A stretch of 64,000 nt of DNA, taken from NCBI GenBank assembly GCA_021325365.1, contig JAJPHF010000170.1:1-64000 (forward strand), given 5' to 3'. Within the stretch, counting starts at the first letter, position 1. Each line of letters opens with the position of its first letter. Under the pieces are notes generated by a model, which ran no database searches, had not been told where the DNA came from, and saw only the letters and a list, made by a program, of their open reading frames with translations. Both the position numbers and the translations under genes were made by a program. The DNA comes from Pseudomonadota bacterium (GTDB lineage Bacteria > Chloroflexota > UBA6077 > JAJPHF01). Of this stretch, positions 7,543 through 15,168 are shown one piece after another.

Positions 7543-8403
7543 TCAGGCCGGCGCGAGAGCGGGCTGCGGGATCTCCGGCGGCCAGGTCTTGATGTGGATC
7601 GGCTCCGGCGGGAAGCCGAGAACATTGAGGTACAGGTACTCGCGGAACTCGAAGAAGCGCGTGACGTTCTCCAGCGGCACGTCGTAGTACTTGCGCAGGA
7701 AGTTGCGCAGCGGCGGATCGAAGCAGACCCGCGAGCCAGCGTTCAGCGCCGCCTCGTCGATCTCGGCGATGCGCTTGCGAATCGGCGCCTCACCGTACCG
7801 CTCGATGAGCTGCCACACGTAGTCGTGGATCTTCTGGAGGATGGCGTTGTGGTGGCCGCGCTCCTCGGCGTGTACCACCCGCTGCTCGAAGTCCAGCACC
7901 TTCGGCGTGGTCGTGTTGATGCCCTGGATGGTCACCGCGGTGGCGGGCCCGTAGGGCCAGTTGTTGCCGGCGAAGAGGTAGCTGAGGAAGTCGCGCTTCA
8001 TCAGCTCCACGTGGTCGCGCTTGGCGCACAGGCCGTACTCGGCCTCGAATGCGGGGTCTGGCTGGGAGTGATCGCGGTCGGGCTCGATCGCGTCGGCCTG
8101 GCGGATGTAGCCCCAGCCGTGGCCGGCCTCGGTACCGATGTGCTCCGCCAGTAGGTAGCGGAACTCGCTGTCGAGGTCGCCGGCGAAGTGCGTGTACGCG
8201 TAGCAGGCGGACCCGACGATGCACTCCAGCTCCTGGCGCCCGCGGAAGCCCAGCCACCGCGCCAGCCGGATGCGCTCCTCGTCGTTTCGGGGCTCGTGCT
8301 TGAGATGGTCGCGGTTCATGTACAGGGTGCTCTCGACCCACTGGGCCACCGGGTTCTCGTCCGAGTAGGTGATCGGCTTGCCCACGCCGCGGATGTCGGC
8401 CAT
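7543..8403 (-). CDS. Ferritin-like di-iron superfamily protein
   Basis: A 286-residue helical protein. It contains candidate metal-ligand motifs typical of ferritin-like four-helix bundles: RQELECIVGSACYAYTHF, FRYLLAEHIGTEAGHGW (E-H-x3-E-x2-H) and RVVHAEERGHHNAIL (E-x2-H). Length and motif spacing recall substrate-oxidising di-iron proteins (PaaA/PaaC or ribonucleotide-reductase-like small subunits) more than storage ferritin, but the reaction is unknown. No signal peptide, so cytoplasmic. It is preceded by the best promoter-like sequence in the window (8482-8511) and followed by an orphan binding lipoprotein, which suggests, without proving, a shared substrate pathway. Confidence 0.65.
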   Translation of the reverse strand: MADIRGVGKPITYSDENPVAQWVESTLYMNRDHLKHEPRNDEERIRLARWLGFRGRQELECIVGSACYAYTHFAGDLDSEFRYLLAEHIGTEAGHGWGYIRQADAIEPDRDHSQPDPAFEAEYGLCAKRDHVELMKRDFLSYLFAGNNWPYGPATAVTIQGINTTTPKVLDFEQRVVHAEERGHHNAILQKIHDYVWQLIERYGEAPIRKRIAEIDEAALNAGSRVCFDPPLRNFLRKYYDVPLENVTRFFEFREYLYLNVLGFPPEPIHIKTWPPEIPQPALAPA

Positions 8404-8481
8404 GCTGCTCCTCCTCCGCGCGGTCGGGGCGCCTACGCGCGGCGCCCCGACCTTCGTCCGCCGCGGTACCCCTAGCTGCCG

Positions 8482-8511
8482 ACATTACTCCTCGCGAGAA
8501 GGGAGCGTCAA
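8482..8511 (-). promoter_or_regulatory. Sigma70-like promoter of the ferritin-like gene
   Basis: Read on the minus strand, TTGACG (8511-8506) and TAATGT (8487-8482) are separated by 18 bases and lie about 80 bases before the ATG at 8403. The spacer contains CTCGCGAG, a perfect 8-bp palindrome at 8491-8498, which could be a repressor site. Promoter function is inferred from the hexamers. Confidence 0.5.
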
Positions 8512-8652
8512 GGGGGCGCCGGCGTCGTCATGAGCGCGGGTGCCGGAAGCGCCCGGCCGAGTGCAGCGCCTCGTGCGTGGCGTGCGTGGCCCCTCGTCAT
8601 CGGCTCGGGACTCTGCGTTACGCTAGACTACCTTCTGCCGATACGGGTGCTA

Positions 8653-8675
8653 ACCAGGGCATGCTGTGCCCTGGT
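8653..8675. repeat. Intergenic stem-loop (9-bp perfect stem)
   Basis: ACCAGGGCA (8653-8661) pairs exactly with TGCCCTGGT (8667-8675) around a 5-base loop. It lies about 300 bases before arginase and is not followed closely by T residues; a T-rich stretch (GTTTGTTTTTGGTT) comes about 30 bases later. It may be a leader hairpin or a protein-binding site. Confidence 0.45.
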
Positions 8676-8973
8676 AACTGGACGTCCTCCCGTTAGCGAC
8701 CCGGTTTGTTTTTGGTTGCGTAATTGCCCGGCCTGTCCCTACGCTGTTCCTCGGTGGATGCGCGAAACGAGTGGCGCGCTGCCGAGTTTCGGGGCGTAGG
8801 CACGTACCGGGCCGATGCCTCCGCTTGACTCCTCTTGTAGCCGCCAGGCCAAGGGAGGTCACATTACAACAGCGGCACACTCTCCACGTCGTGTTGCTAA
8901 AGTGGTACAATTCTCGCGGCGCGGCCCGCCGATGTGCCGCGCCTCAGCGCGGTACGCCAGGAGGCAAAAGGCA

Positions 8974-9960
8974 ATGACGCCTGTTCTCAACCATACGCAC
9001 ACATCTGAAACGCACGCAGCGGCGCCCGCGGGGCCAACGGTGGCCATCATCGGGGCGCCGTCCGGGCTGGGGGCCCCCACCCCCGGCCAGGAGGCCGGCC
9101 CCGCGGCGCTGCGAGCGGCCGGGCTGGCGGCGCGGCTGCACGCCGCACACACGCTGGTCGTCGACTGGGGCGACGTCGTCGTGCCCGGTCCGGACCCGAT
9201 CGCCGTTCCCACCGCGCGCAACCAGGACGCGCTCGCGGCGCTGGCCGGCGCAGTGGCCGCCCGGGTGGGCGCAGCGCTCGACGATGGGTTCCTGCCGCTG
9301 CTGCTCGGCGGCGACCATAGCGTGAGCCTGGGCGCCATCCGGGCGGCGGCCGCGCGCATGCCCATCGGCGTGCTCTGGTTCGACGCCCACGGCGACTTCA
9401 ACACCCCCGAGACGAGCCCCAGCGGCAACGTACACGGCATGGTCCTCGCTCTGCTGGCAGGGCTGGGCCCGGCGCCGCTGCTCGACGCGAGCGAGCCGCT
9501 GCCCGGCCGCCGCATGGCCGTCCTGGGCGCGCGGGCGCTGGATCCAGGCGAGCGCAAGAACCTGCTGCAAGCGGGCGTCGGCGTGTACAGTGCCGAGGCG
9601 CTGCGGGCTTTAGGGCCGGCGGCCGCCGTCGAGCGCGCCATCGCCGGACTGGTGGCGGCCGGCGCCGAGCGGCTGTACGTGAGCATCGACCTCGACGTGC
9701 TCGACCCGAGCATCGCGCCCGGGGTCGCCACGCGCGCCAGCAGCGGCCTGACGCTGGACGAGGCGCGGGCGGCGCTCCAGGCCGTGGCCCACAGCGGGCG
9801 CGTGGCCGCGCTCGACGTGACCGAGCTGTTTCCGGCGCGCGACCGCGACGGCGCGACCGCGCGTGCCGCCCTCTCCCTGGTGAAGGCCGCGCTGTCCCAG
9901 CCGCCGCTGGAGGCGCTCGACTGGCGCCGCACCCAGGCGGGCCTGCGGTCGTCGGCCTAA
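8974..9960 (+). CDS. rocF: Arginase
   Basis: A 328-residue ureohydrolase. All three manganese-binding motifs are present: GGDHS (112-116), DAHGDFNTPETSPSGNVHGM (137-156) and SIDLDVLDP (237-245). The NTPETSPSGN stretch that contacts the arginine alpha-carboxylate points to arginase rather than agmatinase. The enzyme splits arginine into ornithine and urea. ATG 8974 is chosen because AGGAGGCAAAAGGCA precedes it; the frame is open to a GTG at 8815 but the extension is not conserved-looking. About 15 extra residues precede the fold. No rocD or urease genes are nearby. Confidence 0.9.
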   Translation: MTPVLNHTHTSETHAAAPAGPTVAIIGAPSGLGAPTPGQEAGPAALRAAGLAARLHAAHTLVVDWGDVVVPGPDPIAVPTARNQDALAALAGAVAARVGAALDDGFLPLLLGGDHSVSLGAIRAAAARMPIGVLWFDAHGDFNTPETSPSGNVHGMVLALLAGLGPAPLLDASEPLPGRRMAVLGARALDPGERKNLLQAGVGVYSAEALRALGPAAAVERAIAGLVAAGAERLYVSIDLDVLDPSIAPGVATRASSGLTLDEARAALQAVAHSGRVAALDVTELFPARDRDGATARAALSLVKAALSQPPLEALDWRRTQAGLRSSA

Positions 9961-10070
9961 CCCCTTCCGGACCCGTGCTTGCGACAACGGGAAGTATTGA
10001 CGCGCCGCCCGGCGCGCACTACGCTGTCCTCGATCGGCGCCGCGGAGGATAGCGGAGAGGAGGCCGCGCC

Positions 10071-10448
10071 ATGCTGCAGACCGCGTTGAAGGTTACGGGC
10101 ATCGATCACGTCGTTCTCTACGTGCGGGACCTGGAGCGCTCCAAGGAGTTCTACATGGGGCTGCTGGGCATGGAGTGGGAGCACGGGAACGATTGGCAAG
10201 CGTTCCTGCGCTGTGGCGCCCAGCAGGTCGCGCTGTTCGCCCTCCGCGACGGGGTTGAGCCACACCCCGGCAGCGAGATGAACCACATGGCGCTGCGGCT
10301 CGCGGCCGGCGAGCGTGACGCCGTCAAGGCCGCGCTCGAGGCGGCCGGGTGCGAGGTCCACGGCCGGCCGGGCGATCCCGACTGCCTCTATTTCACGGAC
10401 CCGGACGGCCATCGGCTGCAAGTGCTCACGCCGGCCGAACAGCACTAG
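10071..10448 (+). CDS. VOC-family (glyoxalase/bleomycin-resistance-like) protein
   Basis: A 125-residue single vicinal-oxygen-chelate module pair: GIDHVVLYVRDLERSKEFYMGLLGME opens the first beta-alpha-beta-beta-beta unit and MNHMALRLAAGERDAVKAALEAAG the second, closing with YFTDPDGHRLQVL. Metal ligands in the family include the two His in IDH and MNH; the usual final Glu (LEL) is replaced here by Gln in LQV, so metal binding may differ. Substrate is unknown; it could be a dioxygenase, isomerase or sequestration protein. A strong ribosome site (GGAGAGGAGG) precedes the ATG and an intrinsic terminator follows 37 bases after the stop. Confidence 0.8.
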   Translation: MLQTALKVTGIDHVVLYVRDLERSKEFYMGLLGMEWEHGNDWQAFLRCGAQQVALFALRDGVEPHPGSEMNHMALRLAAGERDAVKAALEAAGCEVHGRPGDPDCLYFTDPDGHRLQVLTPAEQH

Positions 10449-10484
10449 CGCCCGCTGCTGTCGGCGATCACTCTCTTGGCTCGA

Positions 10485-10516
10485 GCGGCGGCCTGTGTAC
10501 CAGGCCGCCGCTTTGT
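10485..10516 (+). terminator. Intrinsic terminator after the VOC gene
   Basis: GCGGCGGCCTG (10485-10495) and CAGGCCGCCGC (10501-10511) form an 11-bp perfect stem with a 5-base loop, immediately followed by TTTGT. It closes transcription after the VOC gene and insulates the toxin-antitoxin pair that follows. Confidence 0.75.
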
Positions 10517-10648
10517 GCCGGATGTGGGCCATTTCACGCGGCCCGTGTGAGGAAGTTCGCGGTCCCGACGGCCGTCCCGCCCGTATCCTTCCCATAGTCG
10601 ACGAGATTCGCACGCATCCGGCGGCTCTCCGACGATGAGGATAGGGCC

Positions 10649-11146
10649 ATGAAACAGACGGCCACGCTCGATGCTTCATTCTGGGTCGACGCGCAGCGGG
10701 TGGGCCTGCTGCCCTACGTACACCACCGCTACCAGCTCTGCTACGCGTCCGACGTGGCCGAGGAGCTGAGCCCGACCCTGCCGAGCGGTCGCGACTTCTG
10801 GCGGCAGGCGCGGGCCGGGCTGCTCACCGCGGTGGCCGTGGACCAGGACCAGGCCTCGGACCTGGGACCCGGCGCGCGCGCCGCCATCAACCTGGCGTTG
10901 GCGCACCCGGACTGGATCCTCCTGCTCGACGATCAGAAGCCGTACCGCGAGGCCGTGGCGCGCGGCCTGCGCGTGCTCTGCAGCCCCGTGCTCATCACGG
11001 CGCTGTTCAGCGAGGGCACGCTCGACGCCGCCCAGGCTCTGCTCGCTCTCGCGCGGCTGGCCGCCTTGCAGACGGTCAGCCCGCATCTCGTGAAGGCGGC
11101 CATCGCGCACGTAGGTCGCTCCTTGCGGCAGCCGAAAGGGGGATAA
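10649..11146 (+). CDS. PIN-domain (DUF3368-type) toxin
   Basis: A 165-residue protein with the PIN fold pattern: TLDASFWVDAQRVGLLPYV with an early Asp, acidic EEL about residue 38, and PDWILLLDDQKPYREAVARGLRVLCSPVLI with the second acidic pair about residues 94-95, followed by the helical LLALARLAALQTVSPHLVKAAI ending typical of DUF3368 proteins. Such proteins are ribonuclease toxins. The gene ends one base before the ATG of an antitoxin-like RHH gene, so the order is toxin first, the reverse of most VapBC pairs. GAGGATAGGG precedes the ATG. All acidic residues expected of an active nuclease seem present, but activity is inferred. Confidence 0.72.
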   Translation: MKQTATLDASFWVDAQRVGLLPYVHHRYQLCYASDVAEELSPTLPSGRDFWRQARAGLLTAVAVDQDQASDLGPGARAAINLALAHPDWILLLDDQKPYREAVARGLRVLCSPVLITALFSEGTLDAAQALLALARLAALQTVSPHLVKAAIAHVGRSLRQPKGG

Positions 11147-11147
11147 G

Positions 11148-11549
11148 ATGTCGACGACGAAGCGAACGATCTCCGTGCGCCTGGACGAGGCCGCGGCACG
11201 CCGCCTCGAGCGCGCGGCACGGTTGATGAAGCAGTCCCGCGATGCCTTCCTGGGGAAAGCGGGGGACGAGACGGCGCGGCGCGTTCTACTGAAGTGGGCC
11301 GTCGCGCGCTATAGACAGGGCGAGCGGAGCCTGTCGCAGCTTGCCGACGAGACCGGGCTGACGGTCGAGGAGATCATGAGCGCGGCCGGCAACGGCGACC
11401 GCGAAGCCGCGCTGGCCATGTTTCTGGCAAGCTGCAGGACGGTGGCCGAGACCGAGCACAAACCCGAGTTCCTGCGCCTCGCCCAGGAAGCGGCGCGCAG
11501 CGTCGCCCGTGGCGAGCCGGCGACCGCGCGCCCGGCCGAGCGCTGCTAG
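11148..11549 (+). CDS. RHH / UPF0175-like antitoxin
   Basis: A 133-residue protein. The first 45 residues (KRTISVRLDEAAARRLERAARLMKQSRDAF) read as a ribbon-helix-helix DNA-binding unit; the next part (LLKWAVARYRQGERSLSQLADETGLTVEEIM) resembles the UPF0175 helix-turn-helix that usually partners DUF3368 PIN toxins; the tail (residues about 85-133) is helical and charged. It begins one base after the toxin stop, so the pair is co-translated. It is probably the antitoxin and self-repressor. No clear operator palindrome was found in 10517-10648. Confidence 0.68.
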   Translation: MSTTKRTISVRLDEAAARRLERAARLMKQSRDAFLGKAGDETARRVLLKWAVARYRQGERSLSQLADETGLTVEEIMSAAGNGDREAALAMFLASCRTVAETEHKPEFLRLAQEAARSVARGEPATARPAERC

Positions 11550-11571
11550 CGCTGGCCTCGCCGCCCCCCGC

Positions 11572-12636
11572 TTACCGCTCGGCCGGTGGCAGCGCGCGGA
11601 CCCAGGCGGCCTGGCACTCCAGGATCAGGCGGCGGGCGGCGGCCGCGTCGCCCCAGCCCGTCGCCTGCACGTCGGGCCGGTAGTCGCGTAGCCAGCGCAC
11701 GGTCTCGGCCTGCACCTCGGGCAGCTGCGCGGCCTCGGTGACGTCAGGATACGCCGTGCCCGTGTCCGCGCGCAGCGCCAGAATCTTGTGGTCCCCGTCC
11801 GACCGATACATCACCCCCACCGGCCGCGCGACCAGCGAGGCGCCCGGACTGGTCTGTCCCGGGTCGGGCATCAGCACGTCTAGCTCGGCGTTGTCCGCGA
11901 GGCAGAGCGTGCCGGGGATCCAGCCGTAGTGGATGGGCAGCGGCCACGGGAACGGTCGGCCCTCGGGGCGAAACGCGCCCGCCGCCGCGTCGTAGCGGAT
12001 GCGCTCGGCGCTGCCGCGCGGGTTCTCGACCACCACGTAGACGAGCACTGGCGCCGCCGGCCCGGCGGCCGCGTAGCGCAGCAGCCGCCGCGCGCGCTGC
12101 GCCGCTGGCGCGCCGGGCCGGCCCACCAGCCAGTCGGCGATAGCCTGGCGCTGCGCTTCGAAGGCGATCTCCAGCGGGATCGCCTCGGGCGCGAATGGCC
12201 GCACGTCCACCGCGTCGTCGGCCGCCGCCAGCGTGCCCCCCGTCGCGTGAGCGCGGTAGACGGCCAGGTGGGCCACGTTGCGCGGGTCGCCGGCGCCGAA
12301 GTAGAGCCCGAGCAGGCCGTCGAGCGCGACCTGCAGGCCGGTCTCCTCCTCGGCCTCGCGGACGGCCGTGTCCTCCGCGAACTCGCCGTACTCCACGAAG
12401 CCCGCGGGCAGCATCCACCAGCCGGCGTAGGGCTCGAAGCGGCGCTGCACGAGAACGAGCTGGCCGTCGCGCTCCACGGCCACGGCGGCGCCGAGGGCAG
12501 GGCGGGCGTAGTACACCCAGCCGCAGGCCGGGCAGGTGGGGCGGGGACGGCCGCCGCGCGCCTCCAGCACCAGCGGCGTGGCGCAGCGGGCGCAGTAGGC
12601 GGGGCGCCCGGGGTCGGGCAGGATCAGGTCTTCCAT
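11572..12636 (-). CDS. Zinc-ribbon Nudix hydrolase fused to inorganic pyrophosphatase-like domain
   Basis: A 354-residue fusion. Residues 15-38 form a zinc ribbon (CARC...CPAC), residues 45-170 a Nudix domain with a complete Nudix box at 79-101 (G-x5-E-x7-RE-x2-EE-x-GL). Residues about 195-345 look like a family I inorganic pyrophosphatase: ENPRGS (204-209), IHYGWIPGTL (235-244), ADNAELDVL (247-255), GDHKILAL (281-288). Compared with E. coli Ppa, the Asp in the middle of the D-G-D-P-x-D metal motif is Ala250, and Lys/Glu contacts are replaced by Arg/Asp (R214, D216). The Nudix half would cleave a nucleotide or related pyrophosphate; the second half could hydrolyse released PPi or be a catalytically weakened partner. 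Cytoplasmic. Confidence 0.8.
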   Translation of the reverse strand: MEDLILPDPGRPAYCARCATPLVLEARGGRPRPTCPACGWVYYARPALGAAVAVERDGQLVLVQRRFEPYAGWWMLPAGFVEYGEFAEDTAVREAEEETGLQVALDGLLGLYFGAGDPRNVAHLAVYRAHATGGTLAAADDAVDVRPFAPEAIPLEIAFEAQRQAIADWLVGRPGAPAAQRARRLLRYAAAGPAAPVLVYVVVENPRGSAERIRYDAAAGAFRPEGRPFPWPLPIHYGWIPGTLCLADNAELDVLMPDPGQTSPGASLVARPVGVMYRSDGDHKILALRADTGTAYPDVTEAAQLPEVQAETVRWLRDYRPDVQATGWGDAAAARRLILECQAAWVRALPPAER

Positions 12637-12667
12637 GTCGGCCGCCTATCGCACGGCGCCACCCACG

Positions 12668-13996
12668 CTACTGCTGGCCGAGCAGCTGAGTGTCCACGAC
12701 GAGCCAGCAGGCCGTCTGGCAGCGTGCGCTCGCGCCGCTGCGCCGCTCGAAGACGTAGCGCTGTTGCAGGCGGCTGGGCAGCGTGCCCACCAGCGAGCCG
12801 TCGCGATTGAACAGGCGGTCGTCCCACTGCTCGGTGACGACAGCCTCTAGGCGCGGCACGGCGCCATCGAGCGTGCGCTGCGCGCTCTGCAGCGTGACGG
12901 GCGCCGTGAGCCGCGCCTCGCGGTACATGCCCTGGCCGCGCATCTGGTCCACGCCGCTGCGCGCCAGGTCGAGCGCCGCCCCGGCGAACGCGCTCTCCAG
13001 GTCGGTGGTGGGCGTCCCGTCGCGCGCGACCACCCGCGCGAAGATGCGGTTCGCTTGCTCCACGAGCGCCACGGCCAGCGCGTTCGTGTCGGCCGCGGGA
13101 TCGGGCGCGGGGCGCTCGGGGCGGCTGCTCAGGCGAAGCGCGCCCCGGAGAACGCCCGGGCCGGCGACGCGCGGCGCGCTGACGATCAGATAGTCGCCCT
13201 CGGGATCGCCGGCCGCCGTCCGTAGCGTGTAGGCGGCCGCGCCGCGGTCGTCCGCCGGCACGGCGCCCAGGTCGGCCGCGAACAGGTACGTGTCGCCGAA
13301 CGCGCGGTAGGCTCGCAGCGGCACGGGCTGCCCGGGCGCGAAGCCGCTGAGCACGACGCGGAAGGCGGTGCCCGGGCCGCCCGTTGGGGAGCCGTAGACG
13401 GGGCCGGCGGGGCCGCTGTCGAGCAGCGTCATGATCTGCGGGCTCGCGGCCTGGCGCACGACGAAGACGCCGCTCACCTGGCGGTCGTCCTGCGTCGCGC
13501 TCACCGTGTAGGCGCCGAGCGGGTCGCTGGGCTGGCTGATCCAGTCCCACTCGCCGAGCCCGTCGGCGTTCGTGGGCACGGCGGCCTGCTGGGGCGCGCC
13601 CCCGCTCGGCGTCACCTGCACCGTCAGGTCGCGGTTCGGCGCCAGCCCGGGGAACCGCAAGCCGAGCGGCGCTCCCGCGTCGACCGCGCAGTCGCTGGTG
13701 CCCGACGGGTTCGTGGCGCCACTCGGCCCGAAGCTGCACCAGAGGTCGGCCGAGCCGCTCGCGTCGAGGCGGAGTTGGGCCTGCGCGTCCCCCTCAGGCA
13801 CGTCGTGCCGCGCCAACGGCGAGTCGACGGCTGCCGGCGGCCCCTGGGCGAGCGCCGGCGCCCCGGCCGGGGCGAGGCTGGCGCTGCCCAGCGTCACGAG
13901 CGCAGCTAGCGCCGCAAGGCACCGCGTCGCCGTCGACCGCGAGCCGCGCGCCCGCGCGCTAGCGCCGGCGGCGTGGCGCGTCGCAAGTCTCGGCAT
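12668..13996 (-). CDS. Secreted protein with C-terminal IMS-like domain
   Basis: A 442-residue protein with a long basic leader and a Sec signal about residues 22-51 (CLAALAALVTLGSASLAPAGAPALAQG). Two beta-rich segments follow (about 85-290), rich in Gly/Ser/Pro, reminiscent of Ig-like or pre-peptidase domains. The last 120 residues (VEQANRIFARVVARDGTPTTDLESAFAG...WDDRLFNRDGSLV...YVFER...CWLVVDTQLL) resemble the ARC6-type IMS domain also seen in bacterial secreted or anchored proteins. No catalytic motif is evident. It lies 31 bases upstream of the Nudix fusion on the same strand, so they may be co-transcribed. Function unknown. Confidence 0.55.
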   Translation of the reverse strand: MPRLATRHAAGASARARGSRSTATRCLAALAALVTLGSASLAPAGAPALAQGPPAAVDSPLARHDVPEGDAQAQLRLDASGSADLWCSFGPSGATNPSGTSDCAVDAGAPLGLRFPGLAPNRDLTVQVTPSGGAPQQAAVPTNADGLGEWDWISQPSDPLGAYTVSATQDDRQVSGVFVVRQAASPQIMTLLDSGPAGPVYGSPTGGPGTAFRVVLSGFAPGQPVPLRAYRAFGDTYLFAADLGAVPADDRGAAAYTLRTAAGDPEGDYLIVSAPRVAGPGVLRGALRLSSRPERPAPDPAADTNALAVALVEQANRIFARVVARDGTPTTDLESAFAGAALDLARSGVDQMRGQGMYREARLTAPVTLQSAQRTLDGAVPRLEAVVTEQWDDRLFNRDGSLVGTLPSRLQQRYVFERRSGASARCQTACWLVVDTQLLGQQ

Positions 13997-14097
13997 GAGT
14001 GCTGCTCCCTATGCCCGTCTCGCGGAGGAGGTCGAGGCCGGCCGCCGCGCCCCCAAGCATACCACGCTCGAACACACCGCTCTCCAAAACCGTTGCG

Positions 14098-15009
14098 TTA
14101 GGGCTCGTCGGGGCCGCGGGGCGCGGACGCCGCGGGCCGCGGGCCGGTCCCGTTCGTGCCGGGCGCATGGCGCGCGTCGGCGGTAGCCCGCAGCCAGCCG
14201 ATCTGGGCGTTCTCGAGCGCCGTGGCGCCACTCGCCCAGCAATAGCCGGCGATGGCCGCGCCGAGCAGTCCGACGGCCTTGGCGGTCAGCAGGCCCGGCG
14301 TGTGCAGCGCCAGCAGGTCGAGCACGAGCAGCACGGCCGCGATGGCGCTGGCAAGCCGCGCGGGCGGCCCCCAGACCAGCAGGCCGCTCAGGAACACCTC
14401 GCCCGTGCCCAGCCAGAGCATCAAGCCCGTCGGGCTGCCGCCACCCATGGGCCAGCCGGCGATGCCGCCGGTGGTGGTCAATAGGTCGGCGTACCAGGAG
14501 GTGTGGGCGAAGACGTCGAGGCCGCTGAGCAGGAACGTGAGCGCCAGGCCGAGCCGCAGGGCCAGGCGCTGGGCACTGGAGGGCGATGGCTCGCCCCGGC
14601 CGGTGGACGCGGGAACGAGCGCGGCGAGGCGCGCGGGCGCCCGCTTCCGTAGGGCGGGCGGCAGTGTGACGAGGCTGAGCGCGGCGCCGAGCAGGCCGAG
14701 GTCTAGGTTGGCGCCCAGCGTGCCGGGGTGGTCGAGCAAGAGGCTGGCGAGGAGGAGCAGCGCCAGCGCGGCCGCCGCGTAGCCCGCGCCCCGGCCGAGC
14801 AGGAGCAGCGCGCCGACGAGGAGCAGGCCAGCGGCGAGGGCGATCCCGGCCGGGGCGCCCAGCGGCACGGCGCCGAGCCCGGCAGCCCAGGCAGCCAGCG
14901 GGTCGGCGACGCCGAGCGCCCGCCCGAGCACGACCGCGCCCAGCCCCACGCTGGCCAGCCCCAGCCCGCCGCGCACGCTGCGCGTCCCGAACACCTCTAG
15001 CCCGCCCAC
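14098..15009 (-). CDS. DoxX-like integral membrane protein
   Basis: About 303 residues with roughly nine hydrophobic spans. The C-terminal half (LRLGLALTFLLSGLDVFAHTSWYADLLTTTG...GLMLWLGTGEVFLSGLLVWGPPARLASAIAAVLLVLDLLALHTPG) resembles DoxX/SURF4-like membrane proteins; the N-terminal half is Ala/Leu/Gly-rich with further spans. The frame is open far upstream, but I chose GTG 15009: a TATACT -10-like sequence lies on the minus strand at 15042-15037 and GGGGAG precedes this codon. GTG 14994 is also possible. Substrate or partner is unknown. Confidence 0.6.
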   Translation of the reverse strand: MGGLEVFGTRSVRGGLGLASVGLGAVVLGRALGVADPLAAWAAGLGAVPLGAPAGIALAAGLLLVGALLLLGRGAGYAAAALALLLLASLLLDHPGTLGANLDLGLLGAALSLVTLPPALRKRAPARLAALVPASTGRGEPSPSSAQRLALRLGLALTFLLSGLDVFAHTSWYADLLTTTGGIAGWPMGGGSPTGLMLWLGTGEVFLSGLLVWGPPARLASAIAAVLLVLDLLALHTPGLLTAKAVGLLGAAIAGYCWASGATALENAQIGWLRATADARHAPGTNGTGPRPAASAPRGPDEP

Positions 15010-15168
15010 GCCCCGCGCTCCCCGCCGCGTTTCCCCAGTATAGCGGGGAAGTAGGAACACTTCGTGCAGGGACACACGGGAAGCAGCGCGCCTGACGCGC
15101 GGGGGCCTACAGGCGGGCGGCCCGCCGGGCCCGTGGCGCCGGCAGCCGGTTGAGGCAAGGAGATCGTC

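Larger units (their letters stand above)
8404..8973. other. 570-base intergenic region between divergent genes
   Basis: This gap separates the minus-strand ferritin-like gene from the plus-strand arginase gene. It holds a promoter candidate for the former (8482-8511), a stem-loop (8653-8675), and a TACAAT at 8906-8911 that could be a -10 element for arginase although no good -35 precedes it. The arginase ribosome site AGGAGG lies at 8959-8964. Open frames here have poor codon use and no recognisable protein. Confidence 0.6.
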
